A DNA stretch of 64,000 bases from Allobosea sp. (GCA_017307955.1 JAFKFV010000010.1:248001-312000), one strand, 5' to 3'; positions 45,830 through 55,400 are shown, counted from the stretch's first letter. Translations and numbers: made by a program. Notes: generated from the sequence alone by a model not told the origin.

Positions 45830-46735
45830 TCAGGCGATGCCCAGCCTGGCATCACCATCAGACGCTCGCGGCCCGCCTGCGAACAGGGCCCGATGGCGGA
45901 TGATGACGCCGCTGACCCTTTCGATGACGGCGCGCACGCTCGGCTGATGGCGCTCCTCCTGGTGAGTCACCATCCAGAGCGGATGCGCGAGTTCCGCGAT
46001 CAGCGGTCCAATTCTGACCAGATCAGGATCGCGATCGCCGGCAAAGCACGGCAGCACGCTGAGGCCCGCGCCGGAAGCGACGAGCCGGCGGACGGCAATG
46101 AGATCATTGCCGCTGACGCCGATCCGATCGCCATGATGCGCCTCGAGCCAGCGCGCATGTGGCAGGTGGGCGGCGTCACCGCCGATGCCGACGAACAAGC
46201 CAGCCGCGATTCCGTTCACACGGCGGCGGCCGGAATAGAGGGCATAGGCCATCGTACAGAGACGGCGCCGGGCGACGCCCGGCTCAAGCGGTTGCTCGCG
46301 ACGGAAATCGATGTCGCCGGCCCGGCGTTCGATGTCGAGATTGGCCGAGGTCGTGACGAACTCGATCCGCATGCTCTTTCCGGCAGACCAGATGTTGCCG
46401 ATGACAGAGGCGAGGAATTCCGAGAGGAGCGGGCCGGCCGAGACACGGACGATGCGCTCGCCGCTCACCCCCTCCCGCCACCGCTCCAATGCACGGACGG
46501 CGCCTTCGACCTCGCGCGCCCGCTCCAGCAAGTCGCGACCCGCTGCCGTAAGCTCGTAGCCTGAAGCGGATCGATCAAACAGCGCATGACCGAAGTCGCG
46601 TTCGAGCGCCGTCATCCGGCGGCCCAAGGCGGCCGGGCTCAGCCGCGCGGCGCTCGCCGCGGCCCGCAATCCGCCGGATCGCGCGACTGCCAGGAACAGC
46701 CGCAAATCATCCCAGCCAAGCTCTTGCGTTTTCAT
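45830..46735 (-). CDS. LysR family transcriptional regulator
   Basis: A 301-residue regulator with the N-terminal winged HTH (LRLFLAVARSGGLRAAASAARLSP, then GRRMTALERDFGHALFDR) and a C-terminal effector-binding domain (GNDLIAVRRLVASGAGLSVLPCF). ATG 46735 is chosen because the HTH begins right after it; the longer frame to 46804 covers the intergenic region. The GLW-DLRLF start is typical of the group annotated with anti-oxidant or drug-response targets, but the ligand is unknown. It is divergent from a DUF1127 gene and lies inside a 2.4-kb insert in the ntr cluster. Confidence 0.92.
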   Translation of the reverse strand: MKTQELGWDDLRLFLAVARSGGLRAAASAARLSPAALGRRMTALERDFGHALFDRSASGYELTAAGRDLLERAREVEGAVRALERWREGVSGERIVRVSAGPLLSEFLASVIGNIWSAGKSMRIEFVTTSANLDIERRAGDIDFRREQPLEPGVARRRLCTMAYALYSGRRRVNGIAAGLFVGIGGDAAHLPHARWLEAHHGDRIGVSGNDLIAVRRLVASGAGLSVLPCFAGDRDPDLVRIGPLIAELAHPLWMVTHQEERHQPSVRAVIERVSGVIIRHRALFAGGPRASDGDARLGIA

Positions 46736-46762
46736 TTCGCAACACCTGTAGCTTGCCCGATC

Positions 46763-46776
46763 GTCGCATCTGCGAC
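46763..46776. promoter_or_regulatory. Perfect palindrome in LysR/DUF1127 intergenic region
   Basis: GTCGCA, TC, TGCGAC: 6-bp arms with 2-bp centre, located 28 bp upstream of the LysR start and 56 bp before the DUF1127 start. Position and symmetry fit a LysR-type binding site, although the classic T-N11-A frame was not clear. Confidence 0.4.
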
Positions 46777-46831
46777 CGCTACTCACTAACCAAAGGAGAA
46801 ACAAGGCACCGAACGAGTCAAGGGCGACAGC

Positions 46832-47119
46832 ATGGCGTTTGAAAACTGCACCAAATGGCTATGGGTCCAGCTGGCCGCCGCCGCTGCCGTCGCCAAGGCA
46901 CACTGGCGGTGCCACTGCGCTGTCAAGGAGTTGTCAGGACTGAGCGATGACCTGCTTGGCGATGTCGGGCTGCGTCGCCACGAGATCGGCGCTCATTGCC
47001 GAGCGCTCCATCTTCGCCGGCCGGCCTCGATCGGGGCGAAAGCGACACGTCCGGTCCCGCCGACCACATCGATCGGTTCCGATATCTGGTGCGCCGTGCT
47101 CCTGCTCGGGCCACACTGA
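46832..47119 (+). CDS. DUF1127 domain protein
   Basis: A 95-residue protein. Residues 33-52 (ELSGLSDDLLGDVGLRRHEI) match the DUF1127 core, in which a short helix-turn ends in LxDIGLxRxDI. In studied alphaproteobacteria, small DUF1127 proteins bind RNA or affect phosphate and carbon metabolism; the role here is unknown. The 40-residue C-terminal extension is unusual and rich in Pro and Ser. AAGGG lies about 8 bases before ATG 46832; a better site, AAAGGAG at 46791-46797, has no start codon at working distance, so an upstream sequence change is possible. Divergent from the LysR gene. Confidence 0.72.
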   Translation: MAFENCTKWLWVQLAAAAAVAKAHWRCHCAVKELSGLSDDLLGDVGLRRHEIGAHCRALHLRRPASIGAKATRPVPPTTSIGSDIWCAVLLLGPH

Positions 47120-47163
47120 CATCAACGCTGGCGTAACGCGCCGACATCCTGGAAGAGCGACGC

Positions 47164-48057
47164 ATGACCGAGAGCCTCGACTTGCTGGACTTCTATCGAG
47201 AGCAAAGCGCCATCACCGATCCGCGTGAGCATGCGGCGGTGTTCGACGAGCTTCCCTCCGCACCCGCCGAGATCGGCCCGCTGCTGCACAATGTGCTCAT
47301 CCACAACTGGAAGATCGCGGCGGCCGGACTGACTCTCGACGAGCGGCGGCGCGCCGACATCGAGACGCGGCCCGTCGCGCGGCTGTTGCAGAGGACCGAG
47401 GAGGCCGGCGCGCTCGGCTGGGAGGTCGAGCGCGATATCGGGCAGCGGCTCGTCGTCGATTGCCGGCACTTCGCAACGCTGCTCTGCTCTATCCTGCGAC
47501 ACCGGTCCGTGCCAGCGCGCACGCGGCACGGTTTCGCATCCTATCTGCAGGAAGGCCACAGCCAGTCGCATGTGATCTGCGAGTACTGGGATGAGGCCGG
47601 CGGCCACTGGGAACGCTTCGACCCGGACACGCTGCAGCGCTGCGGTGACGAGACCCGTTTCATCAGCGCCGACGCTGCCTGGCGCGGGATTCGCGCGGGT
47701 GCGCTCGATCCGGCGATGTTCGGCTATGCGCCCGATTTCCGGGGCGGCTGGTGCGTGCGATGGGAACTGGTGCGCGACTTCGCGGCCATCAACAAGCACG
47801 AGATGCTGACCTTCGACATCTGGGGCCTGAACGCGACGATGCCCTTCGACGCATCGCCCGATCCTGTCGATGCCGCTCTTCTCGACGAAATCGCCACGCT
47901 GCTTCGCGACGAGCACAGCAATTTCGCCGCGGTGCGGGCGCTCTATGAGGGTGACGAGCGCGTGAGGGTTCCCCGCGTCATTCGCAGTCAGCCCTATACG
48001 ACCGGCCGAATGGCGACGGTCGACCTCGTGCTCGAGGGCAGCATGACCGCCGCCTGA
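47164..48057 (+). CDS. Transglutaminase-like cysteine protease-fold protein
   Basis: A 297-residue soluble protein, no signal peptide. A transglutaminase-like core is visible: Cys100 in VVDCRHFATLLCSILR, His136 in HSQSHVICEYWD and Asp153 in RFDPDT form the expected Cys-His-Asp triad order and spacing. The N-terminal 80 residues and the C-terminal third (TFDIWGLNATMPF, VPRVIRSQPYT) are not recognised. Such proteins can be peptidases, amidases or crosslinkers. It follows the DUF1127 gene by 44 bp and converges on ntrC. Confidence 0.82.
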   Translation: MTESLDLLDFYREQSAITDPREHAAVFDELPSAPAEIGPLLHNVLIHNWKIAAAGLTLDERRRADIETRPVARLLQRTEEAGALGWEVERDIGQRLVVDCRHFATLLCSILRHRSVPARTRHGFASYLQEGHSQSHVICEYWDEAGGHWERFDPDTLQRCGDETRFISADAAWRGIRAGALDPAMFGYAPDFRGGWCVRWELVRDFAAINKHEMLTFDIWGLNATMPFDASPDPVDAALLDEIATLLRDEHSNFAAVRALYEGDERVRVPRVIRSQPYTTGRMATVDLVLEGSMTAA

Positions 48058-48075
48058 CGGACGAGGAGAGCGATG

Positions 48076-48098
48076 CGGGCTGGCCGCAAGCCAGCCCG
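48076..48098. terminator. Hairpin between convergent transglutaminase-like gene and ntrC
   Basis: CGGGCTGGC and GCCAGCCCG form a 9-bp perfect stem with a 5-nt loop in the 51-bp gap, so it can serve both strands. No T-run. Confidence 0.5.
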
Positions 48099-48108
48099 GC
48101 CGAGCCTC

Positions 48109-49560
48109 CTAGCGCGTCGAGCGGATCACCTGGACGTCGAGGTCGCGGATCTTCTTCCTGAGCGTGTTGCGATTGACGCCGAGGAGTTCGGCCGCCTTGA
48201 TCTGGTTGCCGCGGGTGGCCGCCAGAGCGGTCGAGATCAGCGGATATTCGACCTCGCGCAGGATGCGGTGATAGAGGCCGGGCGGCGGCAGATTGTCGCC
48301 GAAGCCGGAGAAATAGGCGGCGAGGTGCCGCTCCATCGAGCCCGACAGCGTGTCCTCGGTCGCCGTCTCGGACGGCTGCAGATTGATCGCCGGCTGGTCG
48401 AGCTCGGTCTCGATGATGTTCTCGGTGATCGTGTCCTGCGGATAGAGCGCCGCGAGACGGCGGATCAGGTTCTCGAGCTCGCGGACATTGCCCGGCCAGC
48501 GATAGCGCTTCAGCCGCTCGATCGCTGCTGTCTCGATCTGCTTGTGCGGCAGTCCCTCCTTCTCGACCAGCGCGAAGAAGTGGCGCACCAGATCGGGAAT
48601 GTCCTCCGAGCGCTCGCGGAGCGGCGGCAGGCGGATCGGTACGACGTTCAGGCGGAAGAAGAGATCCTCGCGGAAGAGGCCTTGGTTGATGAGGACGCGC
48701 AGGTCCTTGTTGGTCGCCGCGATGATGCGGACATCGGTCTTGATCGGCGTGCGGCCGCCGACCGTCGTGTATTCGCCTTGCTGAAGCACGCGCAGAAGGC
48801 GCGTCTGCGCCTCCATCGGCATGTCGCCGATCTCGTCGAGGAACAGCGTTCCGCCCTCGGCCTGCTCGAAGCGGCCGGCCGAGCGGGCCTGCGCGCCCGT
48901 GAAGGCGCCTTTCTCGTGGCCGAACAGCTCGCTCTCGATGAGATCCCGCGGGATCGCAGCCATGTTGATCGCGACGAAGGGACCGCTGCGGCGCTTGCCA
49001 TAGTCATGCAGCGCGCGGGCGACCAGCTCCTTGCCGGTACCGGATTCGCCGGCGATCATGACGGTGAGGTCGGTCTGCATCAGCCGGGCCAGGACGCGGT
49101 AGATATCCTGCATCGCCGGGGAGCGGCCGACCAGCGGGATATTCTCGCCCGCCTCGTCGGCGCGCGTATCCTGCCGGCGCTGCTTCGGCTCGGCCAGCGC
49201 GCGGCCGACGATGGAGATCAGTTCCTTCAGGTCGAAGGGCTTCGGCAGATATTCGTAGGCGCCCTTCTCCGAGGCGCGGATGGCCGTCATGAAGGTGTTC
49301 TGCGCGCTCATGACGATGACCGGCAGCTCCGGCCGCGCCCGCTTGATGCGCGGCAGGAGGTCGAAGGCGTTCTCATCCGGCATGATCACGTCGGTGATCA
49401 CGAGGTCGCCCTCGCCCTGGCTGACCCAGCGCCACAAAGTGGCGGCGTTGGAGGTCAGGCGGACCTCGTAGCCGGCACGCGACAGCGCCTGGTTAAGCAC
49501 CGTGCGGATCGCCGCATCGTCGTCGGCGACGAGAATGTTGCCGATCGGCATCTCATTCAT
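48109..49560 (-). CDS. ntrC: Nitrogen regulation response regulator NtrC
   Basis: Sigma-54 activator of nitrogen assimilation genes, 483 residues. Receiver domain with Asp57 ([15 protein letters not shown]), AAA+ domain with Walker [11 protein letters not shown] and an intact sigma-54 contact loop [10 protein letters not shown], Walker [12 protein letters not shown], and a Fis-type HTH at the end ([19 protein letters not shown]). It overlaps the ntrB 3' end by 8 bases, so kinase and regulator are coupled. Normally ntrY follows; here three unrelated genes intervene. Confidence 0.98.
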   Translation of the reverse strand: MNEMPIGNILVADDDAAIRTVLNQALSRAGYEVRLTSNAATLWRWVSQGEGDLVITDVIMPDENAFDLLPRIKRARPELPVIVMSAQNTFMTAIRASEKGAYEYLPKPFDLKELISIVGRALAEPKQRRQDTRADEAGENIPLVGRSPAMQDIYRVLARLMQTDLTVMIAGESGTGKELVARALHDYGKRRSGPFVAINMAAIPRDLIESELFGHEKGAFTGAQARSAGRFEQAEGGTLFLDEIGDMPMEAQTRLLRVLQQGEYTTVGGRTPIKTDVRIIAATNKDLRVLINQGLFREDLFFRLNVVPIRLPPLRERSEDIPDLVRHFFALVEKEGLPHKQIETAAIERLKRYRWPGNVRELENLIRRLAALYPQDTITENIIETELDQPAINLQPSETATEDTLSGSMERHLAAYFSGFGDNLPPPGLYHRILREVEYPLISTALAATRGNQIKAAELLGVNRNTLRKKIRDLDVQVIRSTR

Positions 49561-50680
49561 CCTTGTCTGGAGGCAGGGCGCCGGGGAAAGCCGGCATCAG
49601 AACGCGGAAGATCGTCCGGTTCTGCTGGGATTCGCATTCGATCACGCCGCCATGGTCGCCGATGATCTTGGCGACCAGGGCAAGGCCGAGGCCCGTGCCG
49701 TTGGTCTTGGTCGTGACGAAGGGATCGAAGAGATGGGGGAGCATGTCGGGCGGGACACCGGGACCGTTGTCGCGCACCGCGAATTCGAGCGGCAGCGTCA
49801 CGCGGTTGGCCGAGCCAGGCACCGACAGCCGGATGCCGGGGCGGAAGGCAGTGGTGAGCAGGATCTCGCCATCGGCATCGTCGCCGATCGCCTCTGCGGC
49901 GTTCTTGACGAGGTTGAGAAAGACCTGGATGAGTTGGTCGCGATTGGCATAGACCGGCGGCAGCGAGGGGTCATATTCCTCGACGATGCGGATGTGCCGC
50001 GCGAAGCCCGACTGGGCCAGCCGCTTCACATGTTCCAGCACGACATGGATATTGACCGGGTCGCGCTCGATCGGCCGCTCGTCGGAGAACACCTCCATGC
50101 GGTCGACCAGCTTCACGATGCGGTCGGCTTCGTCGGTAATGAGACGCGTCAGGGCGCGGTCATTGTCGTCGACGGAGGATTCGAGCAGCTGCGCCGCGCC
50201 GCGGATGCCGGAGAGCGGGTTCTTGATCTCATGCGCCAGCATGGCGGCGAGACCCGTCACGGAGCGGGCGGCGCCGCGATGGGTCAGCTGGCGGTCGATC
50301 TTCTCCGCCATGGTGCGCTCCTGCAGCATGACCACGACATGCTGCGGCTGCTCCAGGATCGGCGAAGCGTAGATGTCGACGATGCGCTCGCTGCCATTGC
50401 GCGGCGTGCCGACATCGACGCGATATTCGTTGACCGCGGCGCCGCGCATGCGCACCTGGTCGATCAGCGCCAGCAGCGGGCTGCCGAAGGGCACGAAGCT
50501 GGCGATCGGCTGCCGGCGCAGCATCGCCGTCGAGACCTGGAAGAAATCCTGCGCGGCGCTGTTGGCTTCAGAGACGTGGCCCTTCTCGTCGACCAGCAGC
50601 ACGGGATGGGGCAAGGCGTCGAGGAGCAGCGAGGCCGCCATGTCGGAGGCCTTGCGCGGGCCGGGTTCGCGCGCGTTCAT
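49553..50680 (-). CDS. ntrB: Nitrogen regulation histidine kinase/phosphatase NtrB
   Basis: Cytosolic kinase that phosphorylates or dephosphorylates NtrC under PII control. The 375-residue protein has a PAS domain ([20 protein letters not shown]), the HisKA box [20 protein letters not shown] and a HATPase domain ([25 protein letters not shown]). The start at 50680 overlaps the dusB stop by 4 bases, forming a dusB-ntrB-ntrC operon as in many alphaproteobacteria. Confidence 0.98.
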   Translation of the reverse strand: MNAREPGPRKASDMAASLLLDALPHPVLLVDEKGHVSEANSAAQDFFQVSTAMLRRQPIASFVPFGSPLLALIDQVRMRGAAVNEYRVDVGTPRNGSERIVDIYASPILEQPQHVVVMLQERTMAEKIDRQLTHRGAARSVTGLAAMLAHEIKNPLSGIRGAAQLLESSVDDNDRALTRLITDEADRIVKLVDRMEVFSDERPIERDPVNIHVVLEHVKRLAQSGFARHIRIVEEYDPSLPPVYANRDQLIQVFLNLVKNAAEAIGDDADGEILLTTAFRPGIRLSVPGSANRVTLPLEFAVRDNGPGVPPDMLPHLFDPFVTTKTNGTGLGLALVAKIIGDHGGVIECESQQNRTIFRVLMPAFPGALPPDKDE

Positions 50681-51705
50681 GCCGCCCTCCTGACCGGAGC
50701 GTCGGCGATGAGGCGGCCAAGCATCTGCATGACCTTGGCCGGCCGCGTCTCCGTCATGATCGCCTGGCGAAGCGCGGGATCGACAGCGCCCTCCTCCAGC
50801 GTCTCCAGCGTCCAGGCGAGATGCTTGCGCGCATTGCGCATGCCGAGGATCGGCCCGTAGAGCGCGATCATTTCCTCATACTGGCCGAGCAGCAGCGCGG
50901 CGAGCGCCTCGCCCGACGGCGCCTCGGGCATCGCGCCGGTAGCCGCGAACGCGGCGATCGCCCCCGGCAGCCACGGACGGCCATAGGCGCCACGTCCGAC
51001 CATGACGCCGTCAGCGCCCGAAAGGCGCAGCGCCTCCTCGGCCTCGGCCGGCGAGCGGATGTCGCCATTGGCGATGAGCGGGATCGACACCGCCTCCTTG
51101 ACGGCGCGGATCGCTTTCCAGTCGGCCGAGCCCTTGTAGAACTGGCAGCGCGTGCGGCCATGGACCGTCACCATCGCGACGCCCGCCGCCTCGGCGCGGC
51201 GCGCCAACTCCGGCGCATTCAAGCTGCGCTCGTCCCAGCCGAGCCGCATCTTGAGCGTGACCGGCACCAGGCTCGCCGTCACCGTCGCCTCGACCAGCGT
51301 CAGCGCATGGTCGAGATCGCGCATCAGCGCCGAGCCGGAATAGCCCGTGGTGACGCGCTTGGCCGGACAGCCCATATTGATGTCGATGATATGGGCGCCG
51401 GCATCGGCTGCGGCGCGAGCGCCCTCTGCCATCCAGTGCGGCTCGCGGCCGGCGAGCTGGACCACATGCAGCGAATTGCCGGTCGCCTCGGCACGCATCG
51501 CCGATTCGGGATTGCCGCCGGCAAGCTCCTCGCTCGCCACCATCTCGGACACGACGAGCCCCGCGCCATGCGCGGCCGCGACGCGGCGGAACGCCCGGTC
51601 GGAAACGCCGGACATCGGCGCCAGCAGCACGCGATTGGCGATCGTCACCCCGCCGATCGCGAGCGGATCGGCCAGGCGGCGCAGGCAGGTCGAGTTTTCG
51701 ATCAA
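50677..51705 (-). CDS. dusB: tRNA-dihydrouridine synthase B (NifR3)
   Basis: Flavoenzyme that reduces uridines in tRNA D-loops, 342 residues. The FMN-binding barrel begins [17 protein letters not shown]; the catalytic Cys is in [19 protein letters not shown] at about residue 107; later come [16 protein letters not shown] and [11 protein letters not shown]. It is the first gene of the operon that continues into ntrB and ntrC, the classic nifR3-ntrBC arrangement. A candidate promoter lies 36 bases upstream. Confidence 0.97.
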   Translation of the reverse strand: MIENSTCLRRLADPLAIGGVTIANRVLLAPMSGVSDRAFRRVAAAHGAGLVVSEMVASEELAGGNPESAMRAEATGNSLHVVQLAGREPHWMAEGARAAADAGAHIIDINMGCPAKRVTTGYSGSALMRDLDHALTLVEATVTASLVPVTLKMRLGWDERSLNAPELARRAEAAGVAMVTVHGRTRCQFYKGSADWKAIRAVKEAVSIPLIANGDIRSPAEAEEALRLSGADGVMVGRGAYGRPWLPGAIAAFAATGAMPEAPSGEALAALLLGQYEEMIALYGPILGMRNARKHLAWTLETLEEGAVDPALRQAIMTETRPAKVMQMLGRLIADAPVRRAA

Positions 51706-51740
51706 TTGACTACCGAATAGGCATGCAGGTCTCTGCCCAC

Positions 51741-51768
51741 ATATTAGTCAGGGATTGTGCGGCGGCAA
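51741..51768 (-). promoter_or_regulatory. Candidate promoter of dusB-ntrBC
   Basis: On the minus strand TTGCCG and TAATAT are separated by 16 bases, matching four of six positions each, and sit 36 bases upstream of the dusB start in the 148-bp gap divergent to ispDF. Confidence 0.4.
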
Positions 51769-51853
51769 GAGACTTGTTGCGAAGCTGAACGAAATCTCCG
51801 ATCCATGCCGCGCCGCGCGCCGCAACGGCGCCGCCGAGACCGGACCTGACGCC

Positions 51854-53056
51854 ATGCCGAGCCCTCATCCGCCGCGCCGGATCGCCGCCCTGATCGTCGC
51901 CGCCGGCCGCGGCGTGCGCGCCGGCGGAGGGCTCCCGAAGCAATACCGCATGATTGGCGGCCGCGCCGTGCTCGCCCGTTCGGCGGCGCTGTTTCTCACG
52001 CATCCGCGTGTCGAACATGTGGCGGTCGTCATCCATCCCGACGACGAAGCCCTCTATCGCGAGGCCGTCGCAGGCCTCGAAGGCCTGCTGCCGCCGGTCA
52101 TGGGCGGCGCGACGCGCCAGGCGTCGGTTCTCGCGGGGCTCGAGGCTTTGGCCGCGCAGGCGCCCGACGCCGTGCTCATCCATGACGCGGTCCGGCCTTT
52201 CGCCTCCGAGGAACTCGTGACGCGGGTGATCGACGCCCTCGCCACGAATCGGGCCGTCCTCGCCGCCTCGCCGGTCACCGATACGCTGAAGCGCGGCGAT
52301 GCCGAGGGGTTCGTCGCCGGCACGGTGTCGCGTGACCAGCTCTTCGCGGCCGAGACGCCGCAGGGCTTCCATCTCGATGTCATTCTCGAGGCCCATCGCC
52401 GCGCCGCCGCCGCCGGGATCGAAGTCACCGACGATGCGGCGCTCGCCGAATGGGCCGGCATCCCGGTCCGGCTCGTCGCCGGCGCTCGCGGCAATATCAA
52501 GCTGACCAGCCAGGAGGATATCGCGATGGCCGACCGCCAATTGCAGGCCGAAGCACTCCTCGAGGCTGGCGAGACCCGCGTCGGCACCGGCTATGACGTG
52601 CACCCCTTCACCGATGGCGATGCCGTGTGGCTCGGCGGCATCCGAATCCCGCATGAGAAGACGCTGGCCGGCCATTCCGATGCCGATGTCGCGCTGCATG
52701 CGCTGACCGACGCGCTGCTCGGCGCGATCGCCGAGGGCGATATCGGCAGCCACTTCCCGCCCTCCGATCCGCAGTGGCGCGGCGCCTCCTCGGACCGTTT
52801 CCTCGCTCATGCCGTCAACCTCGTCTCGGCGCGCGGCGGGCGGATCGTCAATCTCGACCTCGCCATCGTCGCAGAGGCGCCGAAGATCGGCCCGCACCGC
52901 GACGCGATGCGCGAGAGGATCGCCGAGATCGCGGGCATCGCGCCAGGCCGCGTCGCCGTCAAGGCGACGACCAACGAGAAGCTCGGCTTTGTCGGCCGCC
53001 GCGAGGGCATCGCGGCGATCGCGACCGCCACCATCCGCCTCCCCTTCGAGAGCTGA
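51854..53056 (+). CDS. ispDF: Bifunctional MEP-pathway enzyme IspD/IspF
   Basis: Two steps of isoprenoid synthesis in one 400-residue chain: CTP:MEP cytidylyltransferase (residues about 1-225: ALIVAAGRGVRAGGGLPKQY, then HDAVRPF and VTDTLKR) and MECDP synthase (about 240-400: VGTGYDVHPFTDGDAVWLGG, GHSDADVALHALTDA, ATTNEKLGFVGR). The fusion is typical of alphaproteobacteria. ATG 51854 gives the conserved N-terminus; an in-frame ATG at 51755 would add a nonconserved leader. It is followed by cinA after 7 bases. The fused arrangement skips IspE, which acts between these two steps. Confidence 0.97.
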   Translation: MPSPHPPRRIAALIVAAGRGVRAGGGLPKQYRMIGGRAVLARSAALFLTHPRVEHVAVVIHPDDEALYREAVAGLEGLLPPVMGGATRQASVLAGLEALAAQAPDAVLIHDAVRPFASEELVTRVIDALATNRAVLAASPVTDTLKRGDAEGFVAGTVSRDQLFAAETPQGFHLDVILEAHRRAAAAGIEVTDDAALAEWAGIPVRLVAGARGNIKLTSQEDIAMADRQLQAEALLEAGETRVGTGYDVHPFTDGDAVWLGGIRIPHEKTLAGHSDADVALHALTDALLGAIAEGDIGSHFPPSDPQWRGASSDRFLAHAVNLVSARGGRIVNLDLAIVAEAPKIGPHRDAMRERIAEIAGIAPGRVAVKATTNEKLGFVGRREGIAAIATATIRLPFES

Positions 53057-53063
53057 GCGCGCC

Positions 53064-53561
53064 ATGACCGATCTCACGCCCCTGATGCCGGCCGCAGCCG
53101 ACCTCATCCGCCTCTGCACCGAGCGCAAGCTGACGATCGCGACGGCCGAATCCTGCACCGGCGGGCTGATCGCCGGCGCGCTGACCGAGATCGCCGGCTC
53201 GTCGGCCGTGGTCGACCGCGGCTTCGTCACCTATTCCAACGCCGCCAAGACGGCGATGCTCGGCGTGCCGGCGGCGCTGATCGACCGTGTCGGCGCCGTC
53301 AGCAAGGAAGTGGCGCTCGCGATGGTGGTCGGCGCGCTGGCGAAATCCGATGCCGATCTCGCCGTCGCAGTCACCGGGATCGCGGGTCCTGGCGGCGGCT
53401 CGGCGGAAAAGCCGGTCGGCCTCGTCCATTTCGCGGCGATGCGCCGCGGCGGCCAGGCGGTGCATGAGTCCCACGTCTTCGCCGGCCGCGACCGCTCCGG
53501 CGTCCGCCACGACACGGTCGCCAACGCGCTGGCGATGCTGAGGCGGCTCAGCGAGAGCTAA
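53064..53561 (+). CDS. pncC: CinA C-terminal family nicotinamide-nucleotide amidase
   Basis: A 165-residue stand-alone CinA C-terminal domain, which deamidates nicotinamide mononucleotide to nicotinate mononucleotide in NAD salvage. The conserved ATAESCTGGLIAGALTE is at about 30-46 and AVTGIAGPGGGSAEKPVGLV in the middle. The N-terminal molybdopterin-like domain of full CinA is missing, as is normal for this short type. It starts 7 bases after ispDF, probably co-transcribed. Its stop faces the convergent ratA-like gene with 3 bases between. Confidence 0.93.
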   Translation: MTDLTPLMPAAADLIRLCTERKLTIATAESCTGGLIAGALTEIAGSSAVVDRGFVTYSNAAKTAMLGVPAALIDRVGAVSKEVALAMVVGALAKSDADLAVAVTGIAGPGGGSAEKPVGLVHFAAMRRGGQAVHESHVFAGRDRSGVRHDTVANALAMLRRLSES

Positions 53562-53564
53562 AGA

Positions 53565-54029
53565 TCAGGACTTCGGCGGTGACTTCCCGTAGACGACATC
53601 CGCCCTTTTCTCAAAGGCTTCGGCGAACTTCCTGAAGGCCTTGTCGAAGACGCTGCCCATCAGCATCGAAAGGGCGCGCGAGCGGAATTCGTAGTCGATC
53701 GCGAAGCGGACGCGGCAGTGGTCGGGGCCGTCCGGGGTGAAGGTCCAGAGATTGTCGAGATGCTTGAACGGGCCGTCGAGATATTCGGCGCTGATGGTTC
53801 CGGCCGCCTTGTCGAGCACGACCTTGGTGGTGAAGGTCTCGCGGACGATCTTGTAGGCGACCGTCATGTCGGCGATCAGCACCTCGCGCGTGCCGGAGGT
53901 CTGGCGGCCGCGAACGGTCAAGGCCTCGCAGAGCGGCACGAATTCCGGATACTTGGAGACGTCCGCCACGAGGTCGAACATCGCCTCGGCGGAATGCGAG
54001 ACGCGGCGCTCCGTATCGTATTTCGGCAT
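53565..54029 (-). CDS. RatA/COQ10-type START-domain protein
   Basis: A 154-residue protein of the polyketide-cyclase/START fold. It starts MPKYDTERRVSHSAEAMFDL and has the family piece YPEFVPLCEALTV, then SMLMGSVFDKAFRKFAEAFE. E. coli RatA (YfjG) was reported to inhibit 70S assembly; eukaryotic COQ10 binds ubiquinone. In alphaproteobacteria the gene regularly follows lipA, as here with a 4-base gap, so it is likely a ubiquinone-related housekeeping protein and not a toxin (inference). ATG 54029 fits the family start. Confidence 0.9.
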   Translation of the reverse strand: MPKYDTERRVSHSAEAMFDLVADVSKYPEFVPLCEALTVRGRQTSGTREVLIADMTVAYKIVRETFTTKVVLDKAAGTISAEYLDGPFKHLDNLWTFTPDGPDHCRVRFAIDYEFRSRALSMLMGSVFDKAFRKFAEAFEKRADVVYGKSPPKS

Positions 54030-54033
54030 CGGA

Positions 54034-55023
54034 TCAGCCGCGCGGCTGCGCCTGGCGCGCGGCGCGCAGACGCGCAAAATCCTCGCCGGCATGGTGGGAC
54101 GAGCGGGTCAGCGGGCTCGACGAGACCATCAGGAAGCCCTTGGCATAGCCGATCGTCTCGAAGGACTTGAACTCCGCCGGCTCGACGAAGCGGATGACCG
54201 GGTGATGCTTGCGGCTCGGCTGCAGATACTGGCCGATCGTGAGGAAATCGACATCGGCGACGCGCAGATCGTCCATGAGCTGGAGGACCTCGTTCCGCTC
54301 CTCGCCGAGCCCGACCATGATGCCGGACTTGGTGAACATGTCGCCATCGAGCTCCTTCACCCGCTGCAGGAGCCGCAGCGAATGGAAATAGCGGGCACCC
54401 GGCCGGACCTTCAGATATTTCGACGGCACGGTCTCGAGATTGTGGTTGAAGACATCCGGCTTGGCGGCGACGACGGTTTCGAGCGCGCCGGGCTTGCGGA
54501 GGAAGTCCGGCGTCAGGATCTCGATCGTCGTGCCGGGCGCCGCAGCGCGGATGGCAAGGATCACCTCGGCGAAATGCCGCGCGCCGCCGTCGTCGAGATC
54601 ATCGCGGTCCACCGAGGTGATCACGACATGCTCGAGGCCGAGCTTGGCGACCGCTTCGGCGACCTTCTGCGGCTCGGCGCGGTCGAGCGCCCCCGGCATG
54701 CCCGTGCGCACATTGCAGAAGGCGCAGGCCCGCGTGCAGGTGTCGCCCATGATCATGAAGGTGGCGTGCTTCTTCGACCAGCACTCGCCGATATTCGGAC
54801 AGCCGGCCTCCTCGCAGACGGTGACGAGGCCGTTCTTCTTCACGATGTCCTGCGTCTCGCGATAGACGGGCGAGCCGGGTGCGCGGACGCGGATCCAGTC
54901 GGGCTTGCGCAGGAGCGGCGTGTCCGGCCGGTTCGCCTTCTCGGGATGACGCGGACGGCGGTCTTTCGCTGCCTGATCCTTGGCGGTTGCGGGCGCGGTG
55001 ACCGTATCGAGAACGACGACCAT
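54034..55023 (-). CDS. lipA: Lipoyl synthase
   Basis: Radical-SAM enzyme inserting two sulfurs into octanoyl groups on lipoyl domains, 329 residues. The auxiliary cluster cysteines lie in [14 protein letters not shown], the radical-SAM C-x3-C-x2-C in [10 protein letters not shown], and the C-terminal Ser ligand in [12 protein letters not shown]. Normally the pyruvate dehydrogenase genes are next to it in this order; here they are missing and a YeaQ-type gene and pyrG lie upstream. Confidence 0.98.
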   Translation of the reverse strand: MVVVLDTVTAPATAKDQAAKDRRPRHPEKANRPDTPLLRKPDWIRVRAPGSPVYRETQDIVKKNGLVTVCEEAGCPNIGECWSKKHATFMIMGDTCTRACAFCNVRTGMPGALDRAEPQKVAEAVAKLGLEHVVITSVDRDDLDDGGARHFAEVILAIRAAAPGTTIEILTPDFLRKPGALETVVAAKPDVFNHNLETVPSKYLKVRPGARYFHSLRLLQRVKELDGDMFTKSGIMVGLGEERNEVLQLMDDLRVADVDFLTIGQYLQPSRKHHPVIRFVEPAEFKSFETIGYAKGFLMVSSSPLTRSSHHAGEDFARLRAARQAQPRG

Positions 55024-55041
55024 GGAAGCTCCGGGTCGGAG

Positions 55042-55293
55042 TTAGCCGCGGCGGAAGAGGCCGAGCAGGAAGAGAAGGACGATTGCGCCGATCGTCGACA
55101 CGACGAGGCTGCCGACGAAGCCCGGCTCCGGCACGAGATTGAAAGTCGAGGCGAGGATCGCGCCGATCCACGAGCCTATGAGGCCGACGATGAGATTGAT
55201 GATCAGGCCATGGCGACGGCCCATGGTCCGCGATGCGATCCAACCGGCCAGGATGCCGATCACGATCGTCATGAAGATGCCCACACCCGACAT
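55042..55293 (-). CDS. GlsB/YeaQ/YmgE family small membrane protein
   Basis: An 83-residue protein with three hydrophobic helices and the family pattern GWIASRTMGRRHGLIINLIVGLIGSWIGA, ending GAIVLLFLLGLFRRG. The family is stress-associated (transglycosylase-associated protein) with unclear mechanism. Start ATG 55293 gives the family N-terminus; the longer upstream frame is unrelated. It lies 18 bp upstream of lipA, in the same direction, and separated from pyrG by a hairpin. Confidence 0.93.
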   Translation of the reverse strand: MSGVGIFMTIVIGILAGWIASRTMGRRHGLIINLIVGLIGSWIGAILASTFNLVPEPGFVGSLVVSTIGAIVLLFLLGLFRRG

Positions 55294-55357
55294 GCGTCTC
55301 TCCCTCTCCCCTTGTGCCGCCAATATGGAGGGGCGGCAGGCGGAACGCCAGAGCGTG

Positions 55358-55380
55358 CCCTGCATGGGAGTCATGCAGGG
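55358..55380 (-). terminator. Hairpin downstream of pyrG
   Basis: CCCTGCATG and CATGCAGGG form a 9-bp perfect stem with a 5-nt loop, 20 bases beyond the pyrG stop on the minus strand. It has no T-run and would separate pyrG from the YeaQ-lipA-ratA unit. Confidence 0.5.
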
Positions 55381-55400
55381 AGCGGGACGAAGCCGCGCGC

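Noticed and set aside
42012..45947. A 1311-codon plus-strand open frame opposite ntrX and ntrY
   Set aside because: High GC keeps antisense frames open. The minus strand holds full-length NtrX and NtrY with all domain motifs, while the plus-strand translation is Arg/Ala/Asp-rich with no motif.
53565..54029. RatA as the toxin of a toxin-antitoxin pair
   Set aside because: No antitoxin-like partner (ratB-like) next to it; the lipA-linked position is the conserved housekeeping context in alphaproteobacteria.
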